A DNA stretch of 64,000 nucleotides from Mesoterricola silvestris. Lineage in GTDB: Bacteria > Acidobacteriota > Holophagae > Holophagales > Holophagaceae. The stretch covers positions 1,240,001 to 1,304,000 of the forward strand of contig NZ_AP027080.1 of assembly GCF_030295405.1 (NCBI RefSeq), given 5' to 3'. Each line of letters starts with the position of its first letter. The first letter of the stretch is position 1. The notes beneath the pieces are model-generated. The model saw nothing but the letters and a program-made list of their open reading frames with translations. It made no database searches and was not told where the DNA came from. Below are positions 8,479 through 17,007 of the stretch, in pieces. The translations under genes and the position numbers were made by a program.

Positions 8479-9912
8479 ATGACTTCCTTGCCCGTCAACC
8501 CCTTCAAGCCGGGATCCTCCCCCAACCGCCCGGCCCCCGCCGGTCCGGTTCCCGCGGGCCTGAATCCGGGCGCGAACAACGAACTGCTGGTGGAACTCCT
8601 CCACGGCCAGCGCCTGGTGTCCACGCTCACCCAGGAGGTTGCCGAGCTCAAGACCAAGCTCGCCCGCAGGACCCACCAGATGGGCGTGCTCCAGCACGTG
8701 GCCGAGATCCTGGCCGCCACCCCCAAGGCCGCCCAGGTGGCCAGCGTGGTGCAGGACGTCTTCGTCCAGGAATTCGGGGCCCGCACCTGCATCGTGTGGA
8801 TGCTGGAGGACAGCGGGGCCTGCTACGAGCCCCGCAGCGCCCACGGCCTGCCCCGGGCCGTGGGGGCCCGCCTGCGCCTTCCCGCCCCCAATCCCTTCCC
8901 CAACGCCCCCATGGTGCTGTTCCAGGACCAGTGGCTGGACCCGTCGGTGCACAAGGGCTATCTGGATCCCCTCCGGCCCACGGAGGACACCGCCCTCTAC
9001 TACGTGCCCTTCGAGAACCAGCTCCTGCTCATGGGCTTCGCCGTCATCGGCCTGGACGCGGGCCGGACCCTGGAGGAGGACCAGAACTCCCTCACCATCC
9101 TCCAGCGCCAGGTGGCCTCCAGCATCTACAACGCCTGGCTTTTCCGGGACCTCGGGAACCAGCGGGACACCCTGCGGCGCCAGACCGGGGAACTGGAGAA
9201 GGCCAACGCCGCCCTGCGGGAGGCGGACCGCTTCCGCAGCGAGTTCCTGGCCCTCACCAGCCACGAGCTGCGCACGCCGCTCACGGGCATCATGGGCTTC
9301 ACGCGCCTGGTCATGGACGGCCTCTACGACGACGAGGAGGAGATGAACCGGATGCTGGCCGACAGCTACAATTCCGGCAAGCACCTCCTGGACCTCCTCA
9401 ACGACATCCTGGACCTGGCCAAGATCGAGAGCGGCCGCATGCAGATCCGCATCGATCCCTGCGCCCTGGCGGGCCTCATGGACGAGGTGAGGACCATCGT
9501 CCAGGCCTACCCCCGCAGCCCCGGGGTGGAGCTGGTCTGGCCCGAGGGCCTGGAGGCCATGCCCGAGGTGCTGGCGGACTCCGGGCGCCTGAAGCAGGTG
9601 CTCATCAACCTCCTCTCCAACGCCCTGAAGTTCACCAAGGAGGGCGCCGTCACCGTGGCCGTGGAGCGGGGCATCGGCGAGATCGCCCTGTGCGTGGCCG
9701 ACACCGGCATCGGCGTCTCCCGGGAGGCCCAGACCCGCCTCTTCCAGAAATTCGTCCAGGCCGACGGCGGCCACTCCCGGGAGTACGGCGGCACCGGCCT
9801 GGGCCTGGTCATCTGCAAACACCTCATGGAAATGATGAACGGCACCATCGCCTTGGCGAGCGAGGGAGAGGGCAAGGGGACGACCATGACCCTCACGCTG
9901 CCCATCGCCTAG
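8479..9912 (+). CDS. Cytosolic GAF-domain sensor histidine kinase
   Basis: The 477-residue protein has no membrane segment. A Pro-rich N-terminus and short coiled coil (about 40-70) precede a GAF-like sensor domain (about 75-220). A helical linker follows, then the HisKA domain with His262 in LTSHELRTPLTGIMGF. The ATP-binding domain has the N box INLLSNALKFTKEG, G1 DTGIG, the F box and G2 GGTGLGLVI. Downstream there is no regulator gene, only a 527-bp non-coding stretch, so this is an orphan kinase. It diverges from the kinase-sigma-anti-sigma operon across a 98-bp shared promoter region. Confidence 0.93.
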   Translation: MTSLPVNPFKPGSSPNRPAPAGPVPAGLNPGANNELLVELLHGQRLVSTLTQEVAELKTKLARRTHQMGVLQHVAEILAATPKAAQVASVVQDVFVQEFGARTCIVWMLEDSGACYEPRSAHGLPRAVGARLRLPAPNPFPNAPMVLFQDQWLDPSVHKGYLDPLRPTEDTALYYVPFENQLLLMGFAVIGLDAGRTLEEDQNSLTILQRQVASSIYNAWLFRDLGNQRDTLRRQTGELEKANAALREADRFRSEFLALTSHELRTPLTGIMGFTRLVMDGLYDDEEEMNRMLADSYNSGKHLLDLLNDILDLAKIESGRMQIRIDPCALAGLMDEVRTIVQAYPRSPGVELVWPEGLEAMPEVLADSGRLKQVLINLLSNALKFTKEGAVTVAVERGIGEIALCVADTGIGVSREAQTRLFQKFVQADGGHSREYGGTGLGLVICKHLMEMMNGTIALASEGEGKGTTMTLTLPIA

Positions 9913-9927
9913 GTGTCGAAGGTACGG

Positions 9928-10356
9928 GTCCCGGACCTTCGCCCCGGGTCGTCATCGCCGGACAAGCCGGCGATGACGGGGGGTGTGGAAGGGACGCGCG
10001 GGCTGTGCTGCGCCCCTTTCCTTCGCTGGGCGTTCCGGAGCCGGATCGCGGGGGCCCCCCGGCCAGCCCCAGGCAGGTGCGCGGCTTCCAATGCCCTGTT
10101 GGATCCGCTTCGCGTGCGGCGGACCGCCGCCGGAAGCCGCCGACGCTGATCGGCCATTCAACGTCGGCGCGCCCCCTACGCCACGCCCCCCACTCGCAGC
10201 GAGCCCCCCACACCCTAGGCCCCCCCGGAAGGCCCCAGGTCCGACCCACCCGAGCCCCCCAACGAAGCCGGAAGGTGAAACCCAGCCCCATCGTCCGCTT
10301 CGCAACCCAACGAGGCCGGCTTGTCCGGCCGAGTACCCGGGTCGAAGGTCCGGGAC
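9928..10356. repeat. Gene-free element with 22-bp terminal inverted repeats
   Basis: The interval 9913-10439 has no credible gene. It is bounded by GTCCCGGACCTTCGCCCCGG (from 9928) and its near-perfect reverse complement ending at 10356, with a single mismatch over 22 bp. Inside the left end is a perfect 11-bp stem hairpin, GTCATCGCCGG-ACAAG-CCGGCGATGAC (9951-9977). The interior is C-rich with stops in all plausible frames or low-complexity Pro/Arg translations. The block resembles a non-autonomous mobile or intergenic repeat element. A flanking target-site duplication was not recognised. Confidence 0.6.
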
Positions 10357-10439
10357 ACGGGCGCCTACCCAACCTCCCCAAAACCCCGCTTGTCCGAGGA
10401 ATCCGGGCCTCGTAAACTGAGGCATCTTTGGAGACTGGC

Positions 10440-12458
10440 ATGAAACGCAGCGCCCTCGGCATCGCCTTCACCCTTGTCGCCCTCACGGGGCTCCATGCGG
10501 ACGAGGGGATGTGGACCTTCGACAACCTTCCGGCCGCGCGCATGAAGGCGAAGTACGATTTCACGCCGGACGCGGCCTGGCTCGACCATGTGCGCCTGGC
10601 CACGGTGCGCTTCCCCGGGGGGACAGGCTCCTTCATCAGCGGGGACGGCCTGGTCCTCACCAATCACCACGTGGGCCACGGCTGGATCGAGCGGGTCTCC
10701 GACGCCGCCCACGACTACGTCAAGAACGGCTTCGTGGCCAAGGACCGGCAGGCCGAGATCAAGGTTCCCGGGCTGGAGCTGGCCACCCTCATGGCCATGG
10801 AGAACGTCACGGCCCAGGTGGCCAAGGCCGCCGGGGACCCCCGGGAGGCCCTGGCGCGCCTCGCCCGGGAATCCGGGGCCCGCACCGGCCTGCGCTGCGA
10901 GCCCGTCTCCCTCTACCAGGGCGGCGAGTCCTGGCTCTATTCCTACAAGATCCACAAGGACGTGCGCCTGGTCATGGCGCCGGAGTACGCCATCGCGGCC
11001 TTCGGCATGGACTGGGACAACTTCTCCTTCCCCCGCCACGACCTGGATTTCAGCCTCTTCCGCGTCTACGAGGACGGCAAGCCCTACGTGCCGCCCCACC
11101 ACCTGGCCTTCGCGCCCTCGGGGCCGAAGTACGGCGACCTCACCCTGGTGGTGGGCCACCCCGGCCACACCTCCCGCCTGGAGACCCTGGCCCAGATGGA
11201 GGCGTACCGGGACGCCCTGAACCCCGCGCGCATCCGGACCCTGGACCGCACCCGCAAGGCCCTCCACGCCTTCGCGGCCCGGGGCGCCGAGAACGCCCGC
11301 ATCGTCTCGGGCACGCTCATGGGGCTGGAGAACTCCTACAAGGTCTTCGTGAACGAGACCCTGGGCCTCAAGGACAAGGACGCCATGGCCGCGGTGGCCG
11401 CCGCCGAGAAGGAGCTGCGGGAGGCCGTGGCCAAGGATCCGGCCCTGCAGGCCTCCACGGGCCGGAGCTGGGACCTGGTGGCCGAGGCCATGGCCCGGCG
11501 CAGCGCCGTGGCCCGGGAATCCGCGGCCTCCGGCGGGAGCCTGCTGGGCTACGTGCACGGCCTGCTCCGCCTGGAGGAGCAGCTGGCCCTCCCCGCCGCC
11601 CAGCGGGGCGCGGGGTACCGCACCGACAAGGAGCTCGAGGCCCGCAGGGCCGCCCTGGGCGGACGCCGCCTGACGAACCCCGGCCTGGAGCGCGAGACCT
11701 TCCTGGCCGCCGCCAAGGGCGCCCTGGAGGACCTGGGTCCCGACCATCCCTTCGTGAAGGCGCTCCTGGACGGCCGCAGCCCCGAGGCCGCCACCCAGGC
11801 CCTCTTCGACGGCACCCGGCTCCTGGATCCCGCCGCCCGGGCCAAGGCCGCGGAGGCCGGCGTGAAGGGCTCCACGGATCCCCTGGTGGTCCTGGGCCGC
11901 AGGCTCTTCGGCATCCAGGAGTCCCTGCGCAAGGTGCGCGAGGAGACCGAGGCCGTCATCGCCGAGCAGGGCGCCCGCATCGCCCGGGCCCGCTTCCAGG
12001 TGAAGGGCCGGTCCGTGTATCCCGACGCCACCTTCACCCTGCGCCTGTCCTACGGCGCCGTGGAGACCTACCCCGCCAACGGCACCCTGGCCCAGCCCTT
12101 CACCACCTTCGGCGGGCTCTACGACCGCGCCGACGCCTGGGGCCCCGACGCCGAGAACCATTCCTGGGAGCTCCCGGAGCGCTGGGTCAAGGCCCGGGGC
12201 AAGCTGGACATGAGCACCCACTTCGACTTCATCACCACCAACGACATCATCGGCGGCAATTCCGGCTCGCCCATGGTGGACCGCCAGGGCCGCGTGGTGG
12301 GCCTGGTCTTCGACGGCAACATCGAATCCAACGCCGGGCGGTTCTTCTTCGACCCCCGCGTGAACCGCGCCGTTTCCGTGGATGCCTCGGCGATCCTCGA
12401 AGCGCTGTCCAAGGTCTACGACGCCAACCACCTGGCCACCGAAATCAAGTCCAAGTAA
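10440..12458 (+). CDS. S46 family dipeptidyl-peptidase (DPP7-like), first copy
   Basis: Periplasmic serine exopeptidase that removes dipeptides from peptide N-termini. The 672-residue protein has a short signal peptide ending near LHA and the family-typical DEGMWTFDNLP. A chymotrypsin-like catalytic core is split by a helical domain. Visible catalytic elements are LTNHHVGHG (His76/His77), the Asp-containing FPRHDLDFSLFRVYEDGKP, and GGNSGSP with nucleophile Ser608. The residue 18 positions after the Ser is Gly626. The equivalent residue is Gly in DPP7 and Arg in DPP11, so hydrophobic P1 preference is inferred. ATG at 10440 has GGAG at proper spacing. It is followed 13 bp later by a paralogue. 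Confidence 0.94.
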   Translation: MKRSALGIAFTLVALTGLHADEGMWTFDNLPAARMKAKYDFTPDAAWLDHVRLATVRFPGGTGSFISGDGLVLTNHHVGHGWIERVSDAAHDYVKNGFVAKDRQAEIKVPGLELATLMAMENVTAQVAKAAGDPREALARLARESGARTGLRCEPVSLYQGGESWLYSYKIHKDVRLVMAPEYAIAAFGMDWDNFSFPRHDLDFSLFRVYEDGKPYVPPHHLAFAPSGPKYGDLTLVVGHPGHTSRLETLAQMEAYRDALNPARIRTLDRTRKALHAFAARGAENARIVSGTLMGLENSYKVFVNETLGLKDKDAMAAVAAAEKELREAVAKDPALQASTGRSWDLVAEAMARRSAVARESAASGGSLLGYVHGLLRLEEQLALPAAQRGAGYRTDKELEARRAALGGRRLTNPGLERETFLAAAKGALEDLGPDHPFVKALLDGRSPEAATQALFDGTRLLDPAARAKAAEAGVKGSTDPLVVLGRRLFGIQESLRKVREETEAVIAEQGARIARARFQVKGRSVYPDATFTLRLSYGAVETYPANGTLAQPFTTFGGLYDRADAWGPDAENHSWELPERWVKARGKLDMSTHFDFITTNDIIGGNSGSPMVDRQGRVVGLVFDGNIESNAGRFFFDPRVNRAVSVDASAILEALSKVYDANHLATEIKSK

Positions 12459-12471
12459 CCCTGGAGCCCCC

Positions 12472-14538
12472 ATGAAGACGCGATCCCTCCTCCTGCCCCT
12501 GGCAGCCATCCTGGCCTGCGCCCCCGGCCTCCGCGCCGACGAGGGCATGTGGACCTTCGACAATCTGCCCGTGCAGAAGCTCAAGGCCGACTACAACTTC
12601 ACCCCCGACCAGGCCTGGCTGGACCACGTGCGGCTCTCCTCCCTGCGCTTTCCCGGAGGCAGCGGCTCCTTCATCAGCGCCGACGGCCTCGTGCTCACCA
12701 ACCACCACGTGGGCCGCGGCTCCGTGCAGCAGCTTTCCAGCAAGGAGCACGACTACATCCGCGACGGCTTCATCGCCGCCACCCGCGGCGAGGAGCTGAA
12801 GGTCCCCGGCCTCGAGCTCTACACCCTCATGGCCATGGAGAACGTCACCGACCGCGTCAACAAGGCCGTCAAGCCCGGCTCCGACGACAAGGAGGCCCTC
12901 AAGGCCCGCAAGGACGAGCTGGGGAAGATCACCAAGGAGATCCAGGACCGCACCGGCCTCACCGCCGAGGCCGTGACCCTTTACGCGGGCGGCGAGTACT
13001 GGATGTACCAGTACAAGAAGCACACCGACGTCCGCCTCGTCATGGCCCCCGAGCAGCAGATCGCGTTCTTCGGCGGGGATTCCGACAACTTCACCTACCC
13101 CCGGCACAACCTCGACTTCACCCTCTTCCGCGTCTACGAGGACGGCAAGCCCTACCACCCCGCCCACCACCTGAACTGGACGAAGACCGGCGTTAAGAAC
13201 GGCGACCTCACCTTCGTGGTGGGCCACCCCGGCAGCACCGAGCGCCTGGGCACCTCCGCCCAGATGGCCTTCGCCGGCGGGTTCAGCCTGCCCATGCGGA
13301 TCAAGGGCATGGAGCGCCAGCGCCAGGCGCTCCTGGACTACGCCAAGCTCTCCCCCGAGAACAAGCGCCAGGTGGGCTCCACCATCTTCGGCCTGGAGAA
13401 CGGCATCAAGGCCATGAACGGCTACCTCGCCGGCCTCAAGGACCAGGAGGCCATGGCCCGGATCGCCAAGGCCGAGGCGACCCTCAAGGCCAAGGTGGCC
13501 GCCGACCGCGACTCCGACGCGGCCGGGAGCTGGGACGCCATCGAGAAGGCCCTGGAGGTGCAGAAGGCCCTCTTCCAGGAGAGCCAGGCCCTCAACGCCC
13601 GCTCCGGCGCCGCCTATGAAAGCGCCCTCCTGGGCCACGCGCTCACCCTGGTGCGCCTGGCCGAGGAATCCGCCAAGCCCTCCGATCAGCGCCTGGAGGA
13701 GTACCGCGACACGCGCCTGGAGGGCGTGCGCAAGCGCCTCCTGGTGAACCGTCCCTTCTACCCCGCCCTCGAGACCGCCATGTTCACCTTCGGCCTCACG
13801 GAATCCGCCGGCACCCCGCTGGTGGCCTCCATCCTGGGGGGACGCACCCCCGCCGAATTCGCCAAGGCCGCCGTGGACGGCTCCCGCCTGAACGACCCCG
13901 CCGTGCGCAAGGCCCTGGTGGAAGGCGGCAAGAAGGCCATCGACGCCAGCCAGGACCCCATGATCGTCCTGGCCCGGAAGATCGACGGCCCCAACCGCGA
14001 GTTCCGCCGCAAGCTGGAGGACCAGGTCACCTCCGTCCTGGCCGAGCACGGCGGCCGCATCGCCAAGGCCCGCTTCAAGGCCTACGGCAAGAGCGTCTAC
14101 CCCGACGCCACCTTCACCCTGCGCATGACCTACGGCCCCGTGGCCTCGTACCCCGCCAACGGCACCCACATCCAGCCCTTCACCACCCTGGGCGGCCTCT
14201 ACGACCGCGCCGCGGCCTGGGGCCCCGAGGCCGAGAACGGCGCCTGGAGCCTGCCCAAGCGCTGGATCGAGAACCGCTCCAAGGTGAACCCCGACACCCC
14301 CTTCGTCTTCGCCCACGCCGTGGACATCATCGGCGGCAACTCCGGCTCCCCCGTCATCGACCGCAAGGGCGACCTCATCGGCCTGATCTTCGACGGCAAC
14401 ATCGAGAGCCTCCCCGGCCACTTCTTCTACGACGGCAAGGTCAACCGCGGCATCGCCGTGGACGCCCGCGCCATCCTGGAGTCCCTGGACAAGGTCTACG
14501 CCGACAAGCCCATCGTCCACGAGATCCTCGGCAAGTAG
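12472..14538 (+). CDS. S46 family dipeptidyl-peptidase (DPP7-like), second copy
   Basis: A 688-residue paralogue of the upstream peptidase with the same layout: signal peptide, DEGMWTFDNLPV, LTNHHVGRG (His78/His79), YPRHNLDFTLFRVYEDGKP, and GGNSGSPVIDRKGDLIGLIF with nucleophile Ser624. Gly642 occupies the position that separates DPP7 (Gly) from DPP11 (Arg). It differs from copy one mainly in a longer, Lys-rich helical insertion after residue 120. The start ATG at 12472 is preceded by GGAG. The two genes form a tandem operon closed by a strong hairpin. Together they probably process imported or extracellular peptides for amino-acid nutrition. Confidence 0.94.
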   Translation: MKTRSLLLPLAAILACAPGLRADEGMWTFDNLPVQKLKADYNFTPDQAWLDHVRLSSLRFPGGSGSFISADGLVLTNHHVGRGSVQQLSSKEHDYIRDGFIAATRGEELKVPGLELYTLMAMENVTDRVNKAVKPGSDDKEALKARKDELGKITKEIQDRTGLTAEAVTLYAGGEYWMYQYKKHTDVRLVMAPEQQIAFFGGDSDNFTYPRHNLDFTLFRVYEDGKPYHPAHHLNWTKTGVKNGDLTFVVGHPGSTERLGTSAQMAFAGGFSLPMRIKGMERQRQALLDYAKLSPENKRQVGSTIFGLENGIKAMNGYLAGLKDQEAMARIAKAEATLKAKVAADRDSDAAGSWDAIEKALEVQKALFQESQALNARSGAAYESALLGHALTLVRLAEESAKPSDQRLEEYRDTRLEGVRKRLLVNRPFYPALETAMFTFGLTESAGTPLVASILGGRTPAEFAKAAVDGSRLNDPAVRKALVEGGKKAIDASQDPMIVLARKIDGPNREFRRKLEDQVTSVLAEHGGRIAKARFKAYGKSVYPDATFTLRMTYGPVASYPANGTHIQPFTTLGGLYDRAAAWGPEAENGAWSLPKRWIENRSKVNPDTPFVFAHAVDIIGGNSGSPVIDRKGDLIGLIFDGNIESLPGHFFYDGKVNRGIAVDARAILESLDKVYADKPIVHEILGK

Positions 14539-14551
14539 CCGACCCGCTGTC

Positions 14552-14585
14552 CGAGGGGCCCCGGATCCCTTTCCGGGGCCCCTCG
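14552..14585 (+). terminator. Strong hairpin after the S46 operon
   Basis: A perfect 14-bp stem, CGAGGGGCCCCGGA paired with TCCGGGGCCCCTCG, encloses a 6-base loop 13 bp after the second peptidase stop codon. There is no T-tract, as is common in very GC-rich genomes, but the position and stability support termination. Confidence 0.7.
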
Positions 14586-14602
14586 CCGTCGGCAACCAAC
14601 CC

Positions 14603-14631
14603 TTGACCTTCCGCCCATTCAAAGGCAAACT
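14603..14631 (+). promoter_or_regulatory. Possible promoter for the tRNA pair
   Basis: TTGACC (14603-14608) is a near-consensus -35 hexamer. A weak -10-like CAAACT lies 17 bp downstream, which would start transcription about 15-20 bp before tRNA-Lys. Only half of the -10 matches, so this is tentative. Confidence 0.35.
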
Positions 14632-14653
14632 GATCTTTCGCCGGCAGCGGCAT

Positions 14654-14730
14654 GGGCCCATAGCTCAGCTGGTTAGAGCACCTCCCTTTTAAGGAGATTG
14701 TCGCCGGTTCGAGTCCGGCTGGGCTCACCA
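14654..14730 (+). tRNA. tRNA-Lys (anticodon TTT)
   Basis: A 77-nt cloverleaf with acceptor arm GGGCCCA/TGGGCTC, D-arm GCTCAGCTGGTTAGAGC, anticodon loop CTTTTAA (anticodon TTT), T-arm GCCGGTTCGAGTCCGGC and encoded CCA. The outermost anticodon-stem pair is a mismatch (C-A), which is tolerable. It is paired with tRNA-Glu 50 bp downstream. Confidence 0.95.
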
Positions 14731-14780
14731 CTCTCCACGAAGTCCTTGAAAACCAGCAGATCCACAGCAGTCCAACCCAG

Positions 14781-14855
14781 GGGGCCATCGTCTAGGGGTT
14801 AGGACGTCGCCCTTTCACGGCGATAACACGGGTTCGAATCCCGTTGGCCCTACCA
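14781..14855 (+). tRNA. tRNA-Glu (anticodon TTC)
   Basis: A 75-nt cloverleaf with acceptor arm GGGGCCA/TGGCCCT, anticodon stem-loop CGCC-CTTTCAC-GGCG (anticodon TTC), T-arm ACGGGTTCGAATCCCGT and encoded CCA. It is followed 3 bp later by a hairpin with a T-rich tail. Confidence 0.95.
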
Positions 14856-14858
14856 GCA

Positions 14859-14893
14859 AACACCCTTGAGAAATCAAGGGTGTTCTTGTTTCT
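14859..14893 (+). terminator. Intrinsic terminator after the tRNA genes
   Basis: An 11-bp perfect stem, AACACCCTTGA-GAAA-TCAAGGGTGTT (14859-14884), is followed by the T-rich CTTGTTT. It ends the tRNA transcript. Because the lrgB-like gene on the other strand stops at 14896, the hairpin can serve both directions. Confidence 0.85.
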
Positions 14894-14895
14894 GC

Positions 14896-15603
14896 TCAGG
14901 TTATTCGGGTCAGCCAATGCGCGATGCCTGGGGCGGCAAGGACATTGATGAGGCCCACGCAGACCATCACAAGACCGGCGATGGAGCCCATTTCGGAATC
15001 GAGCTGCAGGGCCCGGGCCGTGCCTACGCCATGGGCGCCGAGGCCGAACAGCGCGCCTCGCGCGAGGTTGCTGCGGATGGGCAGCACATTGAGGAGCAAC
15101 TCGCCCAGGGAGGCGCCCATCACCCCGGTGATGAGCACGAAGACCGCGGTTAGGGCCGGCACCCCGCCGAGGCCGCTGGAAACGGTCATGGCGAAGGGCG
15201 TGCTCATGGACCGGGGCAGCAGGCTGAGCCGGACCGGCCCGGAAAGCCCCAGCCAGCCGGAAAGGACCCAGGAGGAGAGCATGGAAGCCGTACTGCCGGC
15301 CAGGACACCCACCAGGAGGAGCAGCCAATGCCGGGCGATGAGCGCCCGGCAGCGGTAGATGGGCACGGCGAACGCGATCGTCGCCGGCGCCAACAGCCCA
15401 ACCAGCAGGCGCGGCCCGCGGATGTAATCCCCATAGCCAACGTGGAGCAGGAGGGCGACCCCAAGGAGCACCGCTGGAGCGAGGATCAAGGGAGAGGTCC
15501 ACCAGGCGCCGAAGCGGCGGTGGACGCGTTTTCCCACGGCATACATCGCGATCGTGGCCGCGAGCCAAAGGCCCGCCGTGATCCACGCGTCATTTGCTGG
15601 CAT
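14896..15603 (-). CDS. LrgB/CidB family membrane protein
   Basis: A 235-residue integral membrane protein with about six or seven hydrophobic helices. It carries the LrgB-family hallmark segments SLLPRSMSTPFAM, VFVLITGVMGAS and GLGAHGVGTARAL. LrgB/CidB proteins act with LrgA/CidA holin-like partners in control of murein hydrolase activity and in pyruvate or glycolate transport. The start ATG overlaps the upstream lrgA-like gene by 14 nt, so the two are co-expressed. The divergent LysR gene suggests regulation like CidR over cidAB. The exact physiological substrate cannot be told from sequence. Confidence 0.92.
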   Translation of the reverse strand: MPANDAWITAGLWLAATIAMYAVGKRVHRRFGAWWTSPLILAPAVLLGVALLLHVGYGDYIRGPRLLVGLLAPATIAFAVPIYRCRALIARHWLLLLVGVLAGSTASMLSSWVLSGWLGLSGPVRLSLLPRSMSTPFAMTVSSGLGGVPALTAVFVLITGVMGASLGELLLNVLPIRSNLARGALFGLGAHGVGTARALQLDSEMGSIAGLVMVCVGLINVLAAPGIAHWLTRIT

Positions 15604-16054
15604 GGGCCCTCCTTGACCGGCCGGCCCAGACGCAGAATTCGATGGTAAAGGCCGTGGTGACCATCACGACCAGGATGCCCAGGGCAATCGCGAGCAACAG
15701 CTTCAACCCAAGAACGCCTAAGAACTGGGGGTAGTTGAGGAGCGCCAGCATGGGTGGCAGGAAGAACAGAAGCATTTCGCTCATGAGCCATTTGGAGCCA
15801 AGTTGGATGGTCCGTACCGGCAACAGGCCGCTGAGGAGCAGGGCGAGCACGATGAACAACCCCAGGATCGCCCCAGGGATGGGGGCGCCCGTTCGCTTGA
15901 CGATCCACTCGCCAACCCTCCAGAACCCGATCAGGGCGGCCACCTGGAGCACCCTTGTCCGGACCAGCCGGAACCAGCGCGGACGCCGCGAGGCGTTGGC
16001 CGCACGGGGACGGTGGGGGGATGCTTGGCGGGGGTGGACCCAGGACATGTTCAT
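15590..16054 (-). CDS. LrgA/CidA family holin-like protein
   Basis: About 155 residues with four predicted membrane helices and the CidA/LrgA core GEWIVKRTGAPIPGAILG, followed by WLMSEMLLFFLPPMLALLNY. A basic N-terminal extension (about 35 residues rich in Arg/Pro) is unusual for the family. The frame stays open to 16132, but starting there would overlap the LysR start and consume both operator palindromes. I therefore prefer ATG at 16054; 16048 is an alternative. It pairs with the overlapping lrgB-like gene. Confidence 0.88.
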   Translation of the reverse strand: MNMSWVHPRQASPHRPRAANASRRPRWFRLVRTRVLQVAALIGFWRVGEWIVKRTGAPIPGAILGLFIVLALLLSGLLPVRTIQLGSKWLMSEMLLFFLPPMLALLNYPQFLGVLGLKLLLAIALGILVVMVTTAFTIEFCVWAGRSRRAHASK

Positions 16055-16080
16055 GTCTGGAAGGTTAGGTTTCCGGTTGA

Positions 16081-16129
16081 TATTCCGGAAGTGAATATAA
16101 TGAATTTGTCTTATTCCAAAGGGGAATAA
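16081..16129. promoter_or_regulatory. Two palindromic sites between lrgA-like and lysR genes
   Basis: The divergent intergenic region contains TTATTCC-AAAGG-GGAATAA (16111-16129, perfect 7-bp arms). A second, imperfect version, TATTCC-GGAAG-TGAATA, starts at 16081. The spacing of about 30 bp puts both on related helix faces. LysR-type regulators bind such dyads and usually autoregulate. The inner site abuts the lysR start codon, so repression of lysR and activation of lrgAB is the simplest model. Confidence 0.65.
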
Positions 16130-16131
16130 CA

Positions 16132-17007
16132 ATGGAGCTGCAACCGCTGCGCATGTTCGTCGACGTTGTCCGGCATGGCGGATTTTCCCGGGCCGCGGCG
16201 GTCGTCCATGCCTCGCAATCCACCCTCAGCAAAGCGGTCAAGCAATTGGAGGACGAATTTGGACAGGCGCTGCTGGAGCGCCTCCCGAGGGGGATCAAAC
16301 TCACCGCCGCAGGGGAGGTGATGCACCGGCGGGCGACAACCCTGTTGGCCCAGGCCGACGACCTCAGGGCCGAGTTGGACGAACTCCGGAACGTGAAACG
16401 GGGCGTGCTGCGGCTCGGAGTTCCGTTCGTGGGCAGTGATGTCTTGTTTGCCAAGCCCTTGGCTGAATTCCGCAGGCGTTATCCCGGGATCGAGGTCCAG
16501 CTGACGGAACATGGCAGCAAGAAACTGGAGGAATTGGTGCTTGCGGGCGAACTGGAGGTCGCCGCCTCGCTCCTGCCGGTCCCGGAGGTGTTCGCCTGGA
16601 AGGAACTGCGGCGGGAACCGATCGATCTCCTGGTCGCGGCGGATCACCTGTTCGCCGAGGCGAAAAGCGTCCATTTCAAGGATGTGGCCGAGGAGCCGGT
16701 CATTCTCTATGCCCCCGGGTTCGCCCTCAATCCCATCATCCTCGACGCCTGCCGCCGGAATCATTTCACGCCGAAGGTCATCGCCCAGACCAGCCAGGTC
16801 GGCTTCGTCATGGCGCTGGTCGCCGCCAAGCTCGGCGTGGCCTTCCTGCCTCGAATGATCGCCTCACAGATGCCAAACCCCGCGACGCGCTGCATTCGGA
16901 TCGGAGGGCCCTCGATTCAATGGCATATGGCCCTGATCTGGCGGCGCGACGGCTTCCTTCCTCCCGCCGCCAAGGCCTGGCTCGATGTCGTGGATGGCAA
17001 GACCTAG
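16132..17007 (+). CDS. LysR-family transcriptional regulator
   Basis: The 291-residue protein has an N-terminal winged helix (residues 1-60) with FVDVVRHGGFSRAAAVVHASQSTLSKAVKQLE in shortened form (GGFSRAAA, SQSTLSKAVKQLE). The rest is a two-lobed effector-binding domain. It is divergent from the lrgAB-like genes, the arrangement used by CidR-type regulators that respond to acetate or pyruvate overflow metabolism in Firmicutes. The effector here is unknown. The ATG at 16132 directly follows the inner operator dyad, so it is likely autoregulated. Confidence 0.93.
   Translation: MELQPLRMFVDVVRHGGFSRAAAVVHASQSTLSKAVKQLEDEFGQALLERLPRGIKLTAAGEVMHRRATTLLAQADDLRAELDELRNVKRGVLRLGVPFVGSDVLFAKPLAEFRRRYPGIEVQLTEHGSKKLEELVLAGELEVAASLLPVPEVFAWKELRREPIDLLVAADHLFAEAKSVHFKDVAEEPVILYAPGFALNPIILDACRRNHFTPKVIAQTSQVGFVMALVAAKLGVAFLPRMIASQMPNPATRCIRIGGPSIQWHMALIWRRDGFLPPAAKAWLDVVDGKT

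Noticed and set aside
9909-10425. Several 80-150 codon frames on both strands in the gene-free block
   Set aside because: They are Pro/Arg/Gly low-complexity, cross the inverted repeats, lack ribosome binding sites and overlap one another. No family features are visible.
15590-16132. Longer 180-residue form of the LrgA-like protein starting at 16132
   Set aside because: It would start on the lysR start codon and translate both operator dyads. The extra residues show no membrane or signal character.
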